Below, piece after piece: positions 16,406-24,889 of a DNA stretch of 64,000 bases; the stretch's first letter is position 1, and each line of letters opens with the position of its first letter. The stretch is from positions 1-64,000 of the forward strand of contig JASBSU010000025.1 in assembly GCA_030148725.1 (NCBI GenBank), written 5' to 3'. The translations under genes and the position numbers were made by a program. Source of the DNA: Hyphomicrobium sp. Its GTDB lineage: Bacteria > Pseudomonadota > Alphaproteobacteria > Rhizobiales > Hyphomicrobiaceae. Under the pieces are notes generated by a model. That model ran no database searches. It worked only from the letters and a program-made list of their open reading frames with translations, and was not told the origin of the DNA.

Positions 16406-18190
16406 TCACGAGCTTTTTGTTCGACGCGCTTCTGAGGGCGAAGGTGCGGCTTCGTACCTGTCGCCCGGGACAGCTATGCGCTGGGGTTCGAGAAGCTCGA
16501 GTTCGCCATCGGCGTCGATCTGGAAGCGATGCACGTAGAAATACGTGTCAGCATCGTTGGTTGCTTCCATTACTGGCGAAGGCGCTGAGATGATGCCAAG
16601 GCCGCCGCATTCGCCGATCCAGTCGATATGCCGGTGGCCGTGCATGAGAACGCAGCGTCCGGCCATCGGCGCGAGGCGGCGCAGAAACCAGTTTCCATTG
16701 ACGAGCGTCGTCCCGATGCGTTCCGAAAGCACGTTCGCAGTGCGTGGGTACTCCACCGGGTGGTGATGCAGCCCGATGAGCCAGCATGCATTTGGATAGC
16801 GTGCGAAGATGCCTTCCAACGCGTACACCTGCTCGGCGGAAACGAGGCCGAGAGCGTTGGTGAAGGAGAAGTGTGCGTCGGCGTTGGAGTTAAGCAGCAC
16901 GATGCCTAGTCCGTTGTCGGACTCCGGCTGTACGACCATCGGGAAAACCTCGGCCCACAGGTCGGTGGCCAACGTCGACAGCTGCGGTGTGCCGGTGGAA
17001 GCGAACTGCGCCAGCTCTGCTTGATGCTTCTGCATGGTCTCGGCGAGGGTGTGGGCGAGACTTCGCTGGTCGCGGTCGACAACGCGCACGCGCTCCCCCT
17101 GTACGGCATTGATGGCAGAGAGCGTGCGGATCTTGCGCAGGCGGCTGTTAGGGCCAATCGAAAGATCGAGGCGAGCTGGGTTGGCGCGGTCCACGATGTT
17201 GATGTCGTGGTTGCCGGGTAGCATCAGTACGCGGCCTGCGATGCGTGGGTGCGCCGACAGCGCGTCGAGGAATTCCGCCCATTCGATGGATCGGCCGGCA
17301 TCGGTGGCGTCGCCCGTTATGAGGATGACGTCAAGTGGATCTGTCGTGTCGATTTCTGCGAGGCGTTCAAGCACGCGGCGGAAGCGGGCATCGCCCTGCG
17401 GTCCCATGCGCCCGCTTTCAATCCGAAAGCCATAGCGCTCGCCGACGAGGTGGATGTCCGACAGATGGGCGATGCGCCAGATGCGGCTGCCGGGAATCGG
17501 CTGCGCGTAATGCTCAAGGTCGCGCGGCGGCGCCATCGTTGCGTCGGCGAGGCCCCAGGCGAGGGCGGCGATAGCCACGTACGCGCTGATGACGAAAACG
17601 GTATTCGCCAGAGCCGTCCACGCGAGCCCGATTGGATCCGCGAGGTCGGCGACGCTGCCGAGCCATTTGGTTGCAGGCCATACGGCGATGAGTATGAGAG
17701 CGGCGCAGGCACTGATGAGCAGCGCGGCGGTGGCGGCAGCAATGGCGCGCACGCGTTCGCGGCGTTTGGCCGTTGCATCGTTGGGGAGCGTGAGCTCGGC
17801 GAGGTGACGCAGGATCTCACGGAACATCGTGTAGAGCGGCTCGACGAGCAGCGAATTGAGCGACCAGAAGCTGCTCTCGACGAGGCGAACAAATTTCCAG
17901 CCGAAGAGCCAGCCGACCGATGCAACGGCGATGAGCAGCAGCAGGGGAACGATGCCGACCACGGCGGGCGTAATGGCAAAAGCCAGCTTGGCGGCCCAGG
18001 CTGTGGCGACGAGAGGCGCCAGGCCGATCGCGACGGCGGGTACGATGAGTAGGCCGAGCCACGCGACCATCAGCTTGGCAAAGCTGATCTCGCCGAGCAG
18101 GCTGCCAGCCATTGCCAGCAGCGAGTTCGACTTTGTGCTCGACGCGTCGTCTTCGACGTCGCCGTGCCGCGGGTCCACCAAAGGCTTCAT
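16406..18190 (-). CDS. Membrane-anchored calcineurin-like metallophosphoesterase
   Basis: A 594-residue protein with about four N-terminal membrane segments (roughly residues 38-62, 70-105, 150-172 and 185-215) followed by a cytoplasmic metallophosphoesterase domain from about residue 240. All dimetal motifs are present: SDIHLVGE, GDATDAG, GNHDIN, LHHHPVEY and MHGHRHIDW. It should therefore be a catalytically competent phosphohydrolase. The family includes phosphodiesterases and pyrophosphatases (UDP-diacylglucosamine, cAMP), and the substrate here is unknown. Fusion to a multi-span membrane domain suggests a membrane-associated substrate. It is monocistronic and convergent with tRNA-Tyr. Confidence 0.87.
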   Translation of the reverse strand: MKPLVDPRHGDVEDDASSTKSNSLLAMAGSLLGEISFAKLMVAWLGLLIVPAVAIGLAPLVATAWAAKLAFAITPAVVGIVPLLLLIAVASVGWLFGWKFVRLVESSFWSLNSLLVEPLYTMFREILRHLAELTLPNDATAKRRERVRAIAAATAALLISACAALILIAVWPATKWLGSVADLADPIGLAWTALANTVFVISAYVAIAALAWGLADATMAPPRDLEHYAQPIPGSRIWRIAHLSDIHLVGERYGFRIESGRMGPQGDARFRRVLERLAEIDTTDPLDVILITGDATDAGRSIEWAEFLDALSAHPRIAGRVLMLPGNHDINIVDRANPARLDLSIGPNSRLRKIRTLSAINAVQGERVRVVDRDQRSLAHTLAETMQKHQAELAQFASTGTPQLSTLATDLWAEVFPMVVQPESDNGLGIVLLNSNADAHFSFTNALGLVSAEQVYALEGIFARYPNACWLIGLHHHPVEYPRTANVLSERIGTTLVNGNWFLRRLAPMAGRCVLMHGHRHIDWIGECGGLGIISAPSPVMEATNDADTYFYVHRFQIDADGELELLEPQRIAVPGDRYEAAPSPSEARRTKSS

Positions 18191-18311
18191 GGGCGTTCCT
18201 TGATCATCCGCCCAAGAGACTATCGGCGGCGGGGTTCAGGAAGCGTGAGCGATGATGGAGCAACTCTTAACGGGGTGAGCTTCTTGCGCTTGGTTTGCTG
18301 GGGGCCGCGCC

Positions 18312-18818
18312 TCACTTGACGGTGACGGCGCCCTTCATGCCGAGCTCATAGTGGCCCGGAATGAGGCAGGCGATCTCGAACGAGCCGGGCTTCGTGAAGC
18401 GCCAGACGAGTTCGGTCGTTTCGCCGGGCGCCAGGCGGCGGCCGTTCGGCTCGCTGTGCTGCATTTCGGGATTGGCGGCCATCGCCTGTTTGTGTGCGGT
18501 GTTGTTGGCGACACTGTCGATCAGGAACTCATGGTCGACGGTACCGACGTTCTCGAGCACGAACCTGACTTGCTCGCCCTGCGCAACCTCGATGGCGCTC
18601 GGTGTGAATGCCATGATGCCGTTCTCGTCGCTCATCAAGATCTTTACAGTACGGGCGGGTTCGCCTTGAGCACCCGGTTCGCCAGCCGCAAAACCATGAT
18701 CGGCGTGTGATGCATGTCCGACGTGGTCGCTGTGTGCAGACGCACTGTCTGTGACAGGACCGGAGGTCGCTGTCAGGATGGCGGCCAACATGGCCAGCGT
18801 CGTGGTTCGTGGCGTCAT
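18312..18818 (-). CDS. Exported cupredoxin (type 1 copper protein)
   Basis: A 168-residue protein with a signal peptide followed by a histidine-rich linker (SAHSDHVGHASHADHG) and a cupredoxin domain. The type 1 copper ligands are visible as His96 (VDHEFL), Cys151, His156 and Met161 (CLIPGHYELGM). It would be a periplasmic copper electron carrier or copper-binding protein, comparable to the cupredoxin-family proteins found near copper resistance genes. The start at MTPRTTT is supported by GGGGGT upstream and by the signal peptide. No copper oxidase or copper pump is next to it; RND efflux genes follow about 2 kb further right. Confidence 0.88.
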   Translation of the reverse strand: MTPRTTTLAMLAAILTATSGPVTDSASAHSDHVGHASHADHGFAAGEPGAQGEPARTVKILMSDENGIMAFTPSAIEVAQGEQVRFVLENVGTVDHEFLIDSVANNTAHKQAMAANPEMQHSEPNGRRLAPGETTELVWRFTKPGSFEIACLIPGHYELGMKGAVTVK

Positions 18819-19034
18819 CACGTACCCCCTAAAGCCGAATCCCTCGGGCATGATAAGCGACGGAGGTCGGGAGACTATTCCCGGAATTGCCGCAGGATTT
18901 GGACGACTTACTCCATGCCGTTGGTAACTGTTGCGCGGATGCCTCGTTGCCACCGGTTTGCCAATGAGTCGTGAGCATATGCCGCCTCCGGCCTGCTAAT
19001 TATAGGGCGGGGACCGAGGGACGAGGGGGCTGAC

Positions 19035-20447
19035 ATGAACCTGCCCAAAGCGATCACATTCATCGCCGTTGCGGCGATAGCACTGCTGTCGGCTGGCTAT
19101 TACTGGCTCACCGGACAGACGGGTGCCGAAGGCAAGATCGTGCTGGCTACCGGTAATCTGCCCCACTATCAGGAGCTTGGCGCGTCTTACGAAAAAGCGC
19201 TCGAATTCTATGGCGTCGACGTGCAGATGCGCCCGGCCGTCGAAGGTTTCGAGACGCTGAAGGGCCTCGTTTCCGATCCGCCGCAGTTCGATGCCGCCTT
19301 CATCAAAGGCGGTCTCGTCGGCAGCATGCAGGGCCGGCTCGCGCGCTCGAAGGCGCAGGAGTGGCAGCAGAAAGAGATCGGCAAGCTGCGGTCGGTCGGG
19401 CGGCTGTTTTACGAGCCGATCTGGGTCTTCGTTCGATCCGACTTCTCCGGACAAAGCCTGCGCGACTTGAAGGGCAAGCCCGTACTGACCGGCACGCGCG
19501 AGAGTGGCGGGCGCCGCATCGCGGCCCAGTTGCTGCGTGCCAACGGCGTGGAATTCAACCGCGACAATCCCCTGATGATCGCGGAGGATCTGGCGCCGGA
19601 TGGCAGCCAGCTCCTCACGGGCAAGGCCGAGGCGGCGTTCCTCATCCAGCCGGCAGATTCCGATCTGATCCAGAGCCTGCTGCACGTGCAGGGCATCAGG
19701 CTGCTCAATTTCGCGCTCGAGGCAGATGCGTATGCGAACCGGTTCCCGGCGCTCACCAAGGTGATGCTCAATCGCGGCGCAGTCGAATTCGAACCGTTGA
19801 CGCCTCCGGAGGACATCACGCTGCTTGCGACCAGCACGGCGTTGGTGGTGCGTGCCGATCTCGATCCGTCGCTGATAAGCTTGCTATCGTTCGCGGTGCT
19901 GCAGAACCCGCGGCCCGGCTTCGATAAGGCGGGCGATCCGGTGTTGTTCCATCGTCCGGGGACATTTCCGCACATCTCCGATCCGGAGTACCGGGTGCCG
20001 GAGGAGACGCGGCAGGTGTTCAAGTCGGGCGAGCTGCCGGTGGCGCTGCGCTCGATTGCGCCGGCGGTGAAGGAGGCTGGGTTCCCGTTCTCGGTCGCTG
20101 CATTCATATCGAACCACGGTGCGCAGACCGTGCTGCTGCTCATCCCCTCGCTGGTGATCCTGCTGCCGATCCTGCGGACTATTCCCAGTGTCTATTCGTG
20201 GACGGTGCGGCGACGCCTGTTCTATTGGTACCGACAACTAAAGACGCTGGAGCGGCAGCTCGACAACCCGGTCGACGGCGATCTTGCGGCGTATCAGGCG
20301 GAGATCGAACGCATCGATGCGGGCGTGCGGCGGATCAGGTATCCGCTGAACTTCTCCGATCAGTTCTATCATCTGCGGCTGCACATCAATCTGGTGCGTG
20401 ACAGGCTCTTCCAGAAGCCGAAGGCAGTGCGGATGGCGGCGGAGTAG
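19035..20447 (+). CDS. TAXI-family TRAP solute-binding protein with C-terminal membrane anchor
   Basis: A 470-residue protein of the TAXI group of TRAP binding proteins. An N-terminal membrane/signal segment (residues 6-24) is followed by the TAXI domain, with IVLATGNLPHYQELGASYEK, ARSKAQEWQQKEIGKLRSVG, LYYEPIWVF-like FYEPIWVFVR and a C-terminal lobe. A second hydrophobic helix (about residues 365-385, LLLIPSLVILLPIL) precedes a basic, helical cytoplasmic tail of about 85 residues. Canonical TAXI proteins work with a TRAP membrane component, but no such gene is adjacent. The tail suggests signalling or anchoring rather than simple uptake, which is inference. Confidence 0.87.
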   Translation: MNLPKAITFIAVAAIALLSAGYYWLTGQTGAEGKIVLATGNLPHYQELGASYEKALEFYGVDVQMRPAVEGFETLKGLVSDPPQFDAAFIKGGLVGSMQGRLARSKAQEWQQKEIGKLRSVGRLFYEPIWVFVRSDFSGQSLRDLKGKPVLTGTRESGGRRIAAQLLRANGVEFNRDNPLMIAEDLAPDGSQLLTGKAEAAFLIQPADSDLIQSLLHVQGIRLLNFALEADAYANRFPALTKVMLNRGAVEFEPLTPPEDITLLATSTALVVRADLDPSLISLLSFAVLQNPRPGFDKAGDPVLFHRPGTFPHISDPEYRVPEETRQVFKSGELPVALRSIAPAVKEAGFPFSVAAFISNHGAQTVLLLIPSLVILLPILRTIPSVYSWTVRRRLFYWYRQLKTLERQLDNPVDGDLAAYQAEIERIDAGVRRIRYPLNFSDQFYHLRLHINLVRDRLFQKPKAVRMAAE

Positions 20448-20458
20448 CTGCCCGACGG

Positions 20459-23400
20459 TCAGCGCGGGGCGGCTTGCGGGTCCGATAGCGCCGCGTCGTC
20501 CTTGCTGGCGCCAAAGCGGCCGAACTGCAGGGCGAGCGTCGGCAGGACGAGCAGGTTGAGCGCCATCGAGCTGATGAGTCCGCCAACGATGACGAGCGCC
20601 ATGGGGCCCTCGATCTCGCGGCCGGGCTCGTTCATGCCGATGGCGAGCGGCAGGAGGCCGAGCGCGGTCACGATCGATGTCATCAGGATCGGCGCAAGGC
20701 GGTCGGACGCGCCGGCGATCGCGGCTTCCGGGCCCCAGCGGACACCATCCTGCCCGACGATGTGCTCGTAATGCGAGATCATCATGATGGAGTTGCGGAG
20801 CGTGATGCCGAACAGGGTCACGAAGCCGACCATCGAGCCGATGGTGAGGACGCCGCCGGTGGCAAATACGGCGAGCACGCCTCCGACCATCGCGAACGGC
20901 ATGTTGGCGAGAACCAGGATCACGTTGCGCGTCGATCCGGTCACGACCGAAAGCAGCACGAGGATGCCGAGGCCGGCGATGAGAGAATTCATGATCAGGT
21001 CGCGCTGGGCCTGCGCCTGCGCCTGCGCGGAGCCGGCAAACTCCAGGTGCACGCCCGGTGGAAGCTGAAGTTTGCGCTGAAGCGCGGCCTCGGCGTCGGC
21101 GACGAACGATGAGACGTCGCGTCCGATGACGTTCGAGGTCACGGCCTGCATGCGCTGGCCGCCGTAGTGGTCGACCTGATAGCGCCCCGCAACTTGGAAC
21201 ACGTCGGCGATCTGCTTCAGCAGCACGAAATTGCCGTTGCGGGTGCGCAGCGGGAGGTCGGCGACGTGGGCGACGCTCTCGCGGGTCGTTTTGTCGAGGA
21301 TCGCAATGACGTTGAACACGCGGCTGCCTTCGTAAGTCTGGCCCACGATGTCGCCCTGATACGCGGTGCGGACGGCATTGAGGACCTCGACGGTGTCCAG
21401 CCCCCAGCGTTCGAGGTCTGCCTTGCGCGGTCGGATGGTGAGCTGCGGCAGTCCGGGTGGCGATTGAAGCTGCACTTCGGCTGCGCCTTCGATGCCGTTC
21501 AGCTCCTGCGCGACCTGCTGGGCGGTCTCGTCGAGAACGTTGAGGTCGTTGCCGTAGATGTTGACGATGACCGAGGCGGTGTAGCCGGAAAGAGATTCCT
21601 CCACGCGCTCCGTGAGGAATGGCTTCAGCGCGAAGTTGGCGCCCGGAAAGCCAGCGAGGACCTTGCGCATCTCGATCTGCGCTTCTTCGGTTTCCTCGCC
21701 CGTCATGCCCGGCTGCAGGTCGACCTCGAACTCGGAGTAGTTGGTGCCCCAGGTGTCGTCGGCCTGCTCGGCGCGCCCGATGCGCTGCGACACGACGCGG
21801 ATGAACGGCAGCTTGAGCAGTGCATCGGTCACGAGTTTGCCCAGGCGCTGGGACTCTGCAACCGAGGTTCCCGGCACGGCCGCCATGTGCAGCGTGAAGT
21901 GGCCCTCCTTCAGCTCGGGGAGGAAACCGGCGCCGAAGAACGGGACCGCCGAGCATCCGGCGAGTGTGATGAGGACCGCTGCGGTCATCGTAATGCGCGG
22001 GTGCGCGATGATGGGGCGCATCATGCGGTCGTAGTGACGGCGCAGCCAGCGTGTCACCGGTGGATCGGCGAGTGCGCCATCGCCCTCGGTGCTGAGCTTT
22101 TTTGGAAAGAGCAGCATCGAGAGTGCGGGTGTCACGATCATCGCGACGGCGAGCGAGGCGAGGATCGCGAGGACGTAGGCGAGGCCGAGCGGGGCGAAGA
22201 AGCGACCGGCCAAGCCGGGCAGGAGCACGACCGGCAGAAACACCAGGATGACCGCGAAGGTGGCGTAGACTACCGATCCGCGCACTTCCAGCGAGGCATC
22301 GACGATGACATCGCCGATGGGGCGCGGGTTGGCGCTGCGTCGGTTCTCGCGCAGTCGCCGGGCTATGTTCTCGACGTCGATGACGGCATCGTCGACCACT
22401 TCGCCGATGGCGATGGCCAAGCCGCCGAGCGTCATTGCGTTCAAGGTGACGCCGAGCGCGTTGAGCACGACGACGGCGGCGAGAAGCGACAGCGGAATGG
22501 CGACGGACGAGATGGTCGCGGTGCGCAGGTCGTAGAGGAAGAGGTAGAGGACGGCGATGACGAGAATGCCGCCGAGAACGAGCGACTGCTGCACGTTGCG
22601 CGTGGAAATCGCGATGAAGTCCGCAGGCCGGAAAAGGTCGGCACGCAACTCGACGCCTTCTTTCTCGATCGACGGGCGCATGGCCGCCAGCGCCTTTTCG
22701 ACGTTCTCGGTCACATCGATGGTGTTGGCGCCGAGCTGTCCGGAAACGAGGAGCACTACGCCGGGCTCGCCCATGATCGTCGCGCCGCCGATCGGCGGTT
22801 CGGGTGCGGCGACGACTTCGGCGACGTCCTTCAGAAGGACGCTCGCGCCGCTGGCGCTGGACACCACCGTGCGCGCGAGTTCGGAAGGGTCGATGGATTG
22901 ACCCTCCGACTGAAGGACGATGCGCTGGTTCTTGGTTTCAATGAAGCCTGCGCCGGTGATCGCGGTGGCGCGGCGCGCCGCATCCAGCACGTCCTCCATC
23001 GAGAGGTTGTAGCGCAGCAGGTCATCGGGACGGATCTGCACCTGTAGCGAACGGACATCGCTGCCGAATACGGCGACCTTCGATACGCCGGGAACGGCAA
23101 GCAGGCGCTGGCGCAGCGTCCAGTCGGCGATGGTGCGCAAGTCCATGAGCGAGCGGGTCTTGGACGTCAGGCCGAGGACCAGCACGGTGCTCGATGATGA
23201 GGTGAGCGGCGTTATCGTCGGCGGCGGTAGGTTTTGCGGCAGATCGCGGATCGCTTCGGATAGGCGCTCCGACACCACCTGTCGGTTGCGGTAGATATCG
23301 GATTTGGCGTCGAAGATGATGGTGATAACCGAGAGCCCCTGAATCGACACCGAGCGCATCTGCTCGATACCCGGTACCCCGTTGACGGCGTTCTCGATGG

Positions 23401-23641
23401 GCTGGGTGACGAGCACCTCGACCTGCTCGGCGGTGAGACCGGGAGCCTCAGCCTGGATGCCGACCTGGGGTGGGGCGAACTCGGGGTAGACGTCGTATTT
23501 GGCGTTGGTCAGCGAGACGACGCCATATCCGAACATCAGGAATGCCAGCGCAACGACCATGCCGCGAAAACGGACGGCGAAGCGGATGATGGCGGCTTGT
23601 AGCCCTCTTTGCTCGCCAACGTCGGGTGTGTGTGGCGGCAT
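20459..23641 (-). CDS. RND efflux pump inner-membrane component (CzcA/heavy-metal-type)
   Basis: A 1060-residue HME-RND permease. The N-terminal region YDVYPEFAPPQVGIQAEAPG and the repeated pore-domain pattern are typical of CzcA/CusA relatives. The proton-relay segment in TM4 reads GEVVDDAVIDVENI, with acidic residues but not the DFG..DGAV form of classical CzcA, so the transported metal (or other substrate) is not predicted. Twelve membrane segments are expected. Its ATG overlaps the TGA of the adaptor gene (ATGA at 23641), indicating translational coupling. No outer-membrane factor is encoded here. It is convergent with the TAXI gene. Confidence 0.93.
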   Translation of the reverse strand: MPPHTPDVGEQRGLQAAIIRFAVRFRGMVVALAFLMFGYGVVSLTNAKYDVYPEFAPPQVGIQAEAPGLTAEQVEVLVTQPIENAVNGVPGIEQMRSVSIQGLSVITIIFDAKSDIYRNRQVVSERLSEAIRDLPQNLPPPTITPLTSSSSTVLVLGLTSKTRSLMDLRTIADWTLRQRLLAVPGVSKVAVFGSDVRSLQVQIRPDDLLRYNLSMEDVLDAARRATAITGAGFIETKNQRIVLQSEGQSIDPSELARTVVSSASGASVLLKDVAEVVAAPEPPIGGATIMGEPGVVLLVSGQLGANTIDVTENVEKALAAMRPSIEKEGVELRADLFRPADFIAISTRNVQQSLVLGGILVIAVLYLFLYDLRTATISSVAIPLSLLAAVVVLNALGVTLNAMTLGGLAIAIGEVVDDAVIDVENIARRLRENRRSANPRPIGDVIVDASLEVRGSVVYATFAVILVFLPVVLLPGLAGRFFAPLGLAYVLAILASLAVAMIVTPALSMLLFPKKLSTEGDGALADPPVTRWLRRHYDRMMRPIIAHPRITMTAAVLITLAGCSAVPFFGAGFLPELKEGHFTLHMAAVPGTSVAESQRLGKLVTDALLKLPFIRVVSQRIGRAEQADDTWGTNYSEFEVDLQPGMTGEETEEAQIEMRKVLAGFPGANFALKPFLTERVEESLSGYTASVIVNIYGNDLNVLDETAQQVAQELNGIEGAAEVQLQSPPGLPQLTIRPRKADLERWGLDTVEVLNAVRTAYQGDIVGQTYEGSRVFNVIAILDKTTRESVAHVADLPLRTRNGNFVLLKQIADVFQVAGRYQVDHYGGQRMQAVTSNVIGRDVSSFVADAEAALQRKLQLPPGVHLEFAGSAQAQAQAQRDLIMNSLIAGLGILVLLSVVTGSTRNVILVLANMPFAMVGGVLAVFATGGVLTIGSMVGFVTLFGITLRNSIMMISHYEHIVGQDGVRWGPEAAIAGASDRLAPILMTSIVTALGLLPLAIGMNEPGREIEGPMALVIVGGLISSMALNLLVLPTLALQFGRFGASKDDAALSDPQAAPR

Positions 23642-24726
23642 CAGTCGTCGTCGCCTTCGACTTGAATCTGCGAGCGGAACTCCTCGGACAGCAGCATCTG
23701 GGCGCCGACCGTTACGACTTCGCCGTGATCGGCGAGCAGCGCCGCGGGCACGACGAAGCCGCCGTCCTTCTCGGTCGGCATGTCGATGGGGATGTCGCGG
23801 CGGCTGAAGGTTTCAGGACTGAGGCGCCGATAGACCCATGCGCGCCCTGCCCACCAGACGACCGCCGACGGCGGCACGATGATGCCGTCGACGGGTTGGC
23901 CATTGGCGAGAAAGGCGCGCACGTTCATGCCAGGAAGCACGCCGCTGTTGGCGGGCGCAGCGTAGAAAAAGGTGAGGCCCTGGATGCGAGGGTCGGTGCG
24001 CGTTGCCGGCGAAATGTACCGCGCCTCCGAGCGGCGCTGCTTTCCGACAACCTCGACGGAGACGGTGGGCGGGACGTCGTCGAGTTCAACGCCCGGCGGC
24101 AGCGTGATCTGAAGCAGAAACTCCACGCGCTCGATGAGGCGGGTGATCAGGCCGCCGTCGACGACCATGGCATTGCCGATGACGGGACCCCATTCCTGCA
24201 TTGCGGTCGCGCGCAGCGTGCGGACCTGCGACTGCGCGGCTTCGACCGCTGCGCGGTCGGCGATCAGCGCGGCTTCGGTGCTCTGGACCTGAACGAGATT
24301 GCCGATGTTCTTGGCATAAAGCGCCTGGGCGCGGGTGAAGGCAGGCTGGGATGCGGCTAGCCGGGCGCGGGCCGTGTTGAGCTGCGATACCGCAGCGATG
24401 TAGTTTGTATTGAGCGTGGTCAGTGCGGCGAGGTCGAGGACAGTACCGTAGGCGCGGACCTGATCCTGGTATTTGGCCGGCTTCAGGGTTTCCGTCTTGA
24501 GGCCGACCGCGTCCTGCGCTTCGTCATCGAGGGTGATGATGGGCTCGCCGCGCTCGGGCAGGGTCACGCGCAATGGCGGCTTGATCGGCTTCTCACGCTC
24601 GGCTTCGAGCGTAGCCTCCTCGCGGCCCTCCAGAAACCCGCTGATGATCAGCGCCGCCGCAGCCGTGAGCAAGGCGACGCCTATCAGGGCCAGCAGCACG
24701 CTGCGGCCCGCACGCATAAACTTCAT
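23641..24726 (-). CDS. RND efflux periplasmic adaptor
   Basis: A 361-residue membrane-fusion protein with one N-terminal membrane segment (VLLALIGVALLTAAAALII), an acidic linker and the adaptor body. The body has a beta-barrel/lipoyl pattern and an alpha-hairpin rich in alanine and glutamine (ARARLAASQPAFTRAQALYA). It resembles HlyD/CusB-type adaptors of heavy-metal RND pumps. It overlaps the downstream permease gene by 4 bases. A GTG six bases upstream (24732) is an equally possible start; the ATG is used here. It lies 163 bases downstream of ndvA on the same strand and could have its own promoter in that gap. Confidence 0.88.
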   Translation of the reverse strand: MKFMRAGRSVLLALIGVALLTAAAALIISGFLEGREEATLEAEREKPIKPPLRVTLPERGEPIITLDDEAQDAVGLKTETLKPAKYQDQVRAYGTVLDLAALTTLNTNYIAAVSQLNTARARLAASQPAFTRAQALYAKNIGNLVQVQSTEAALIADRAAVEAAQSQVRTLRATAMQEWGPVIGNAMVVDGGLITRLIERVEFLLQITLPPGVELDDVPPTVSVEVVGKQRRSEARYISPATRTDPRIQGLTFFYAAPANSGVLPGMNVRAFLANGQPVDGIIVPPSAVVWWAGRAWVYRRLSPETFSRRDIPIDMPTEKDGGFVVPAALLADHGEVVTVGAQMLLSEEFRSQIQVEGDDD

Positions 24727-24889
24727 TGCCACGCTCTATCCGGACCGCCATCGAGGGCGGCCTCGTTTTTTGATTTAGCCCCGCATCTAAGGCCGGAGCC
24801 CGTCGAGATGGCAAGGCATACCGGCCCTGAAGGAGAGTAGGCGTGTCAGGCTGACGGCTCGCTGACGCGCCTGCGCCACAGGTCATCGG

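Noticed and set aside
20459-23641. Long open frames on the strand opposite the RND gene (and likewise opposite rpoB and rpoC)
   Set aside because: They lie inside strongly conserved genes, have skewed His/Asp/Arg/Gln-rich composition and follow from high GC at third codon positions; they are spurious.
24750-24775. Hairpin with T-run (CCGCC/GGCGG ... GTTTTTTG) as terminator of ndvA
   Set aside because: The T-run is on the plus strand while ndvA and the efflux genes are on the minus strand, so it would not terminate either.
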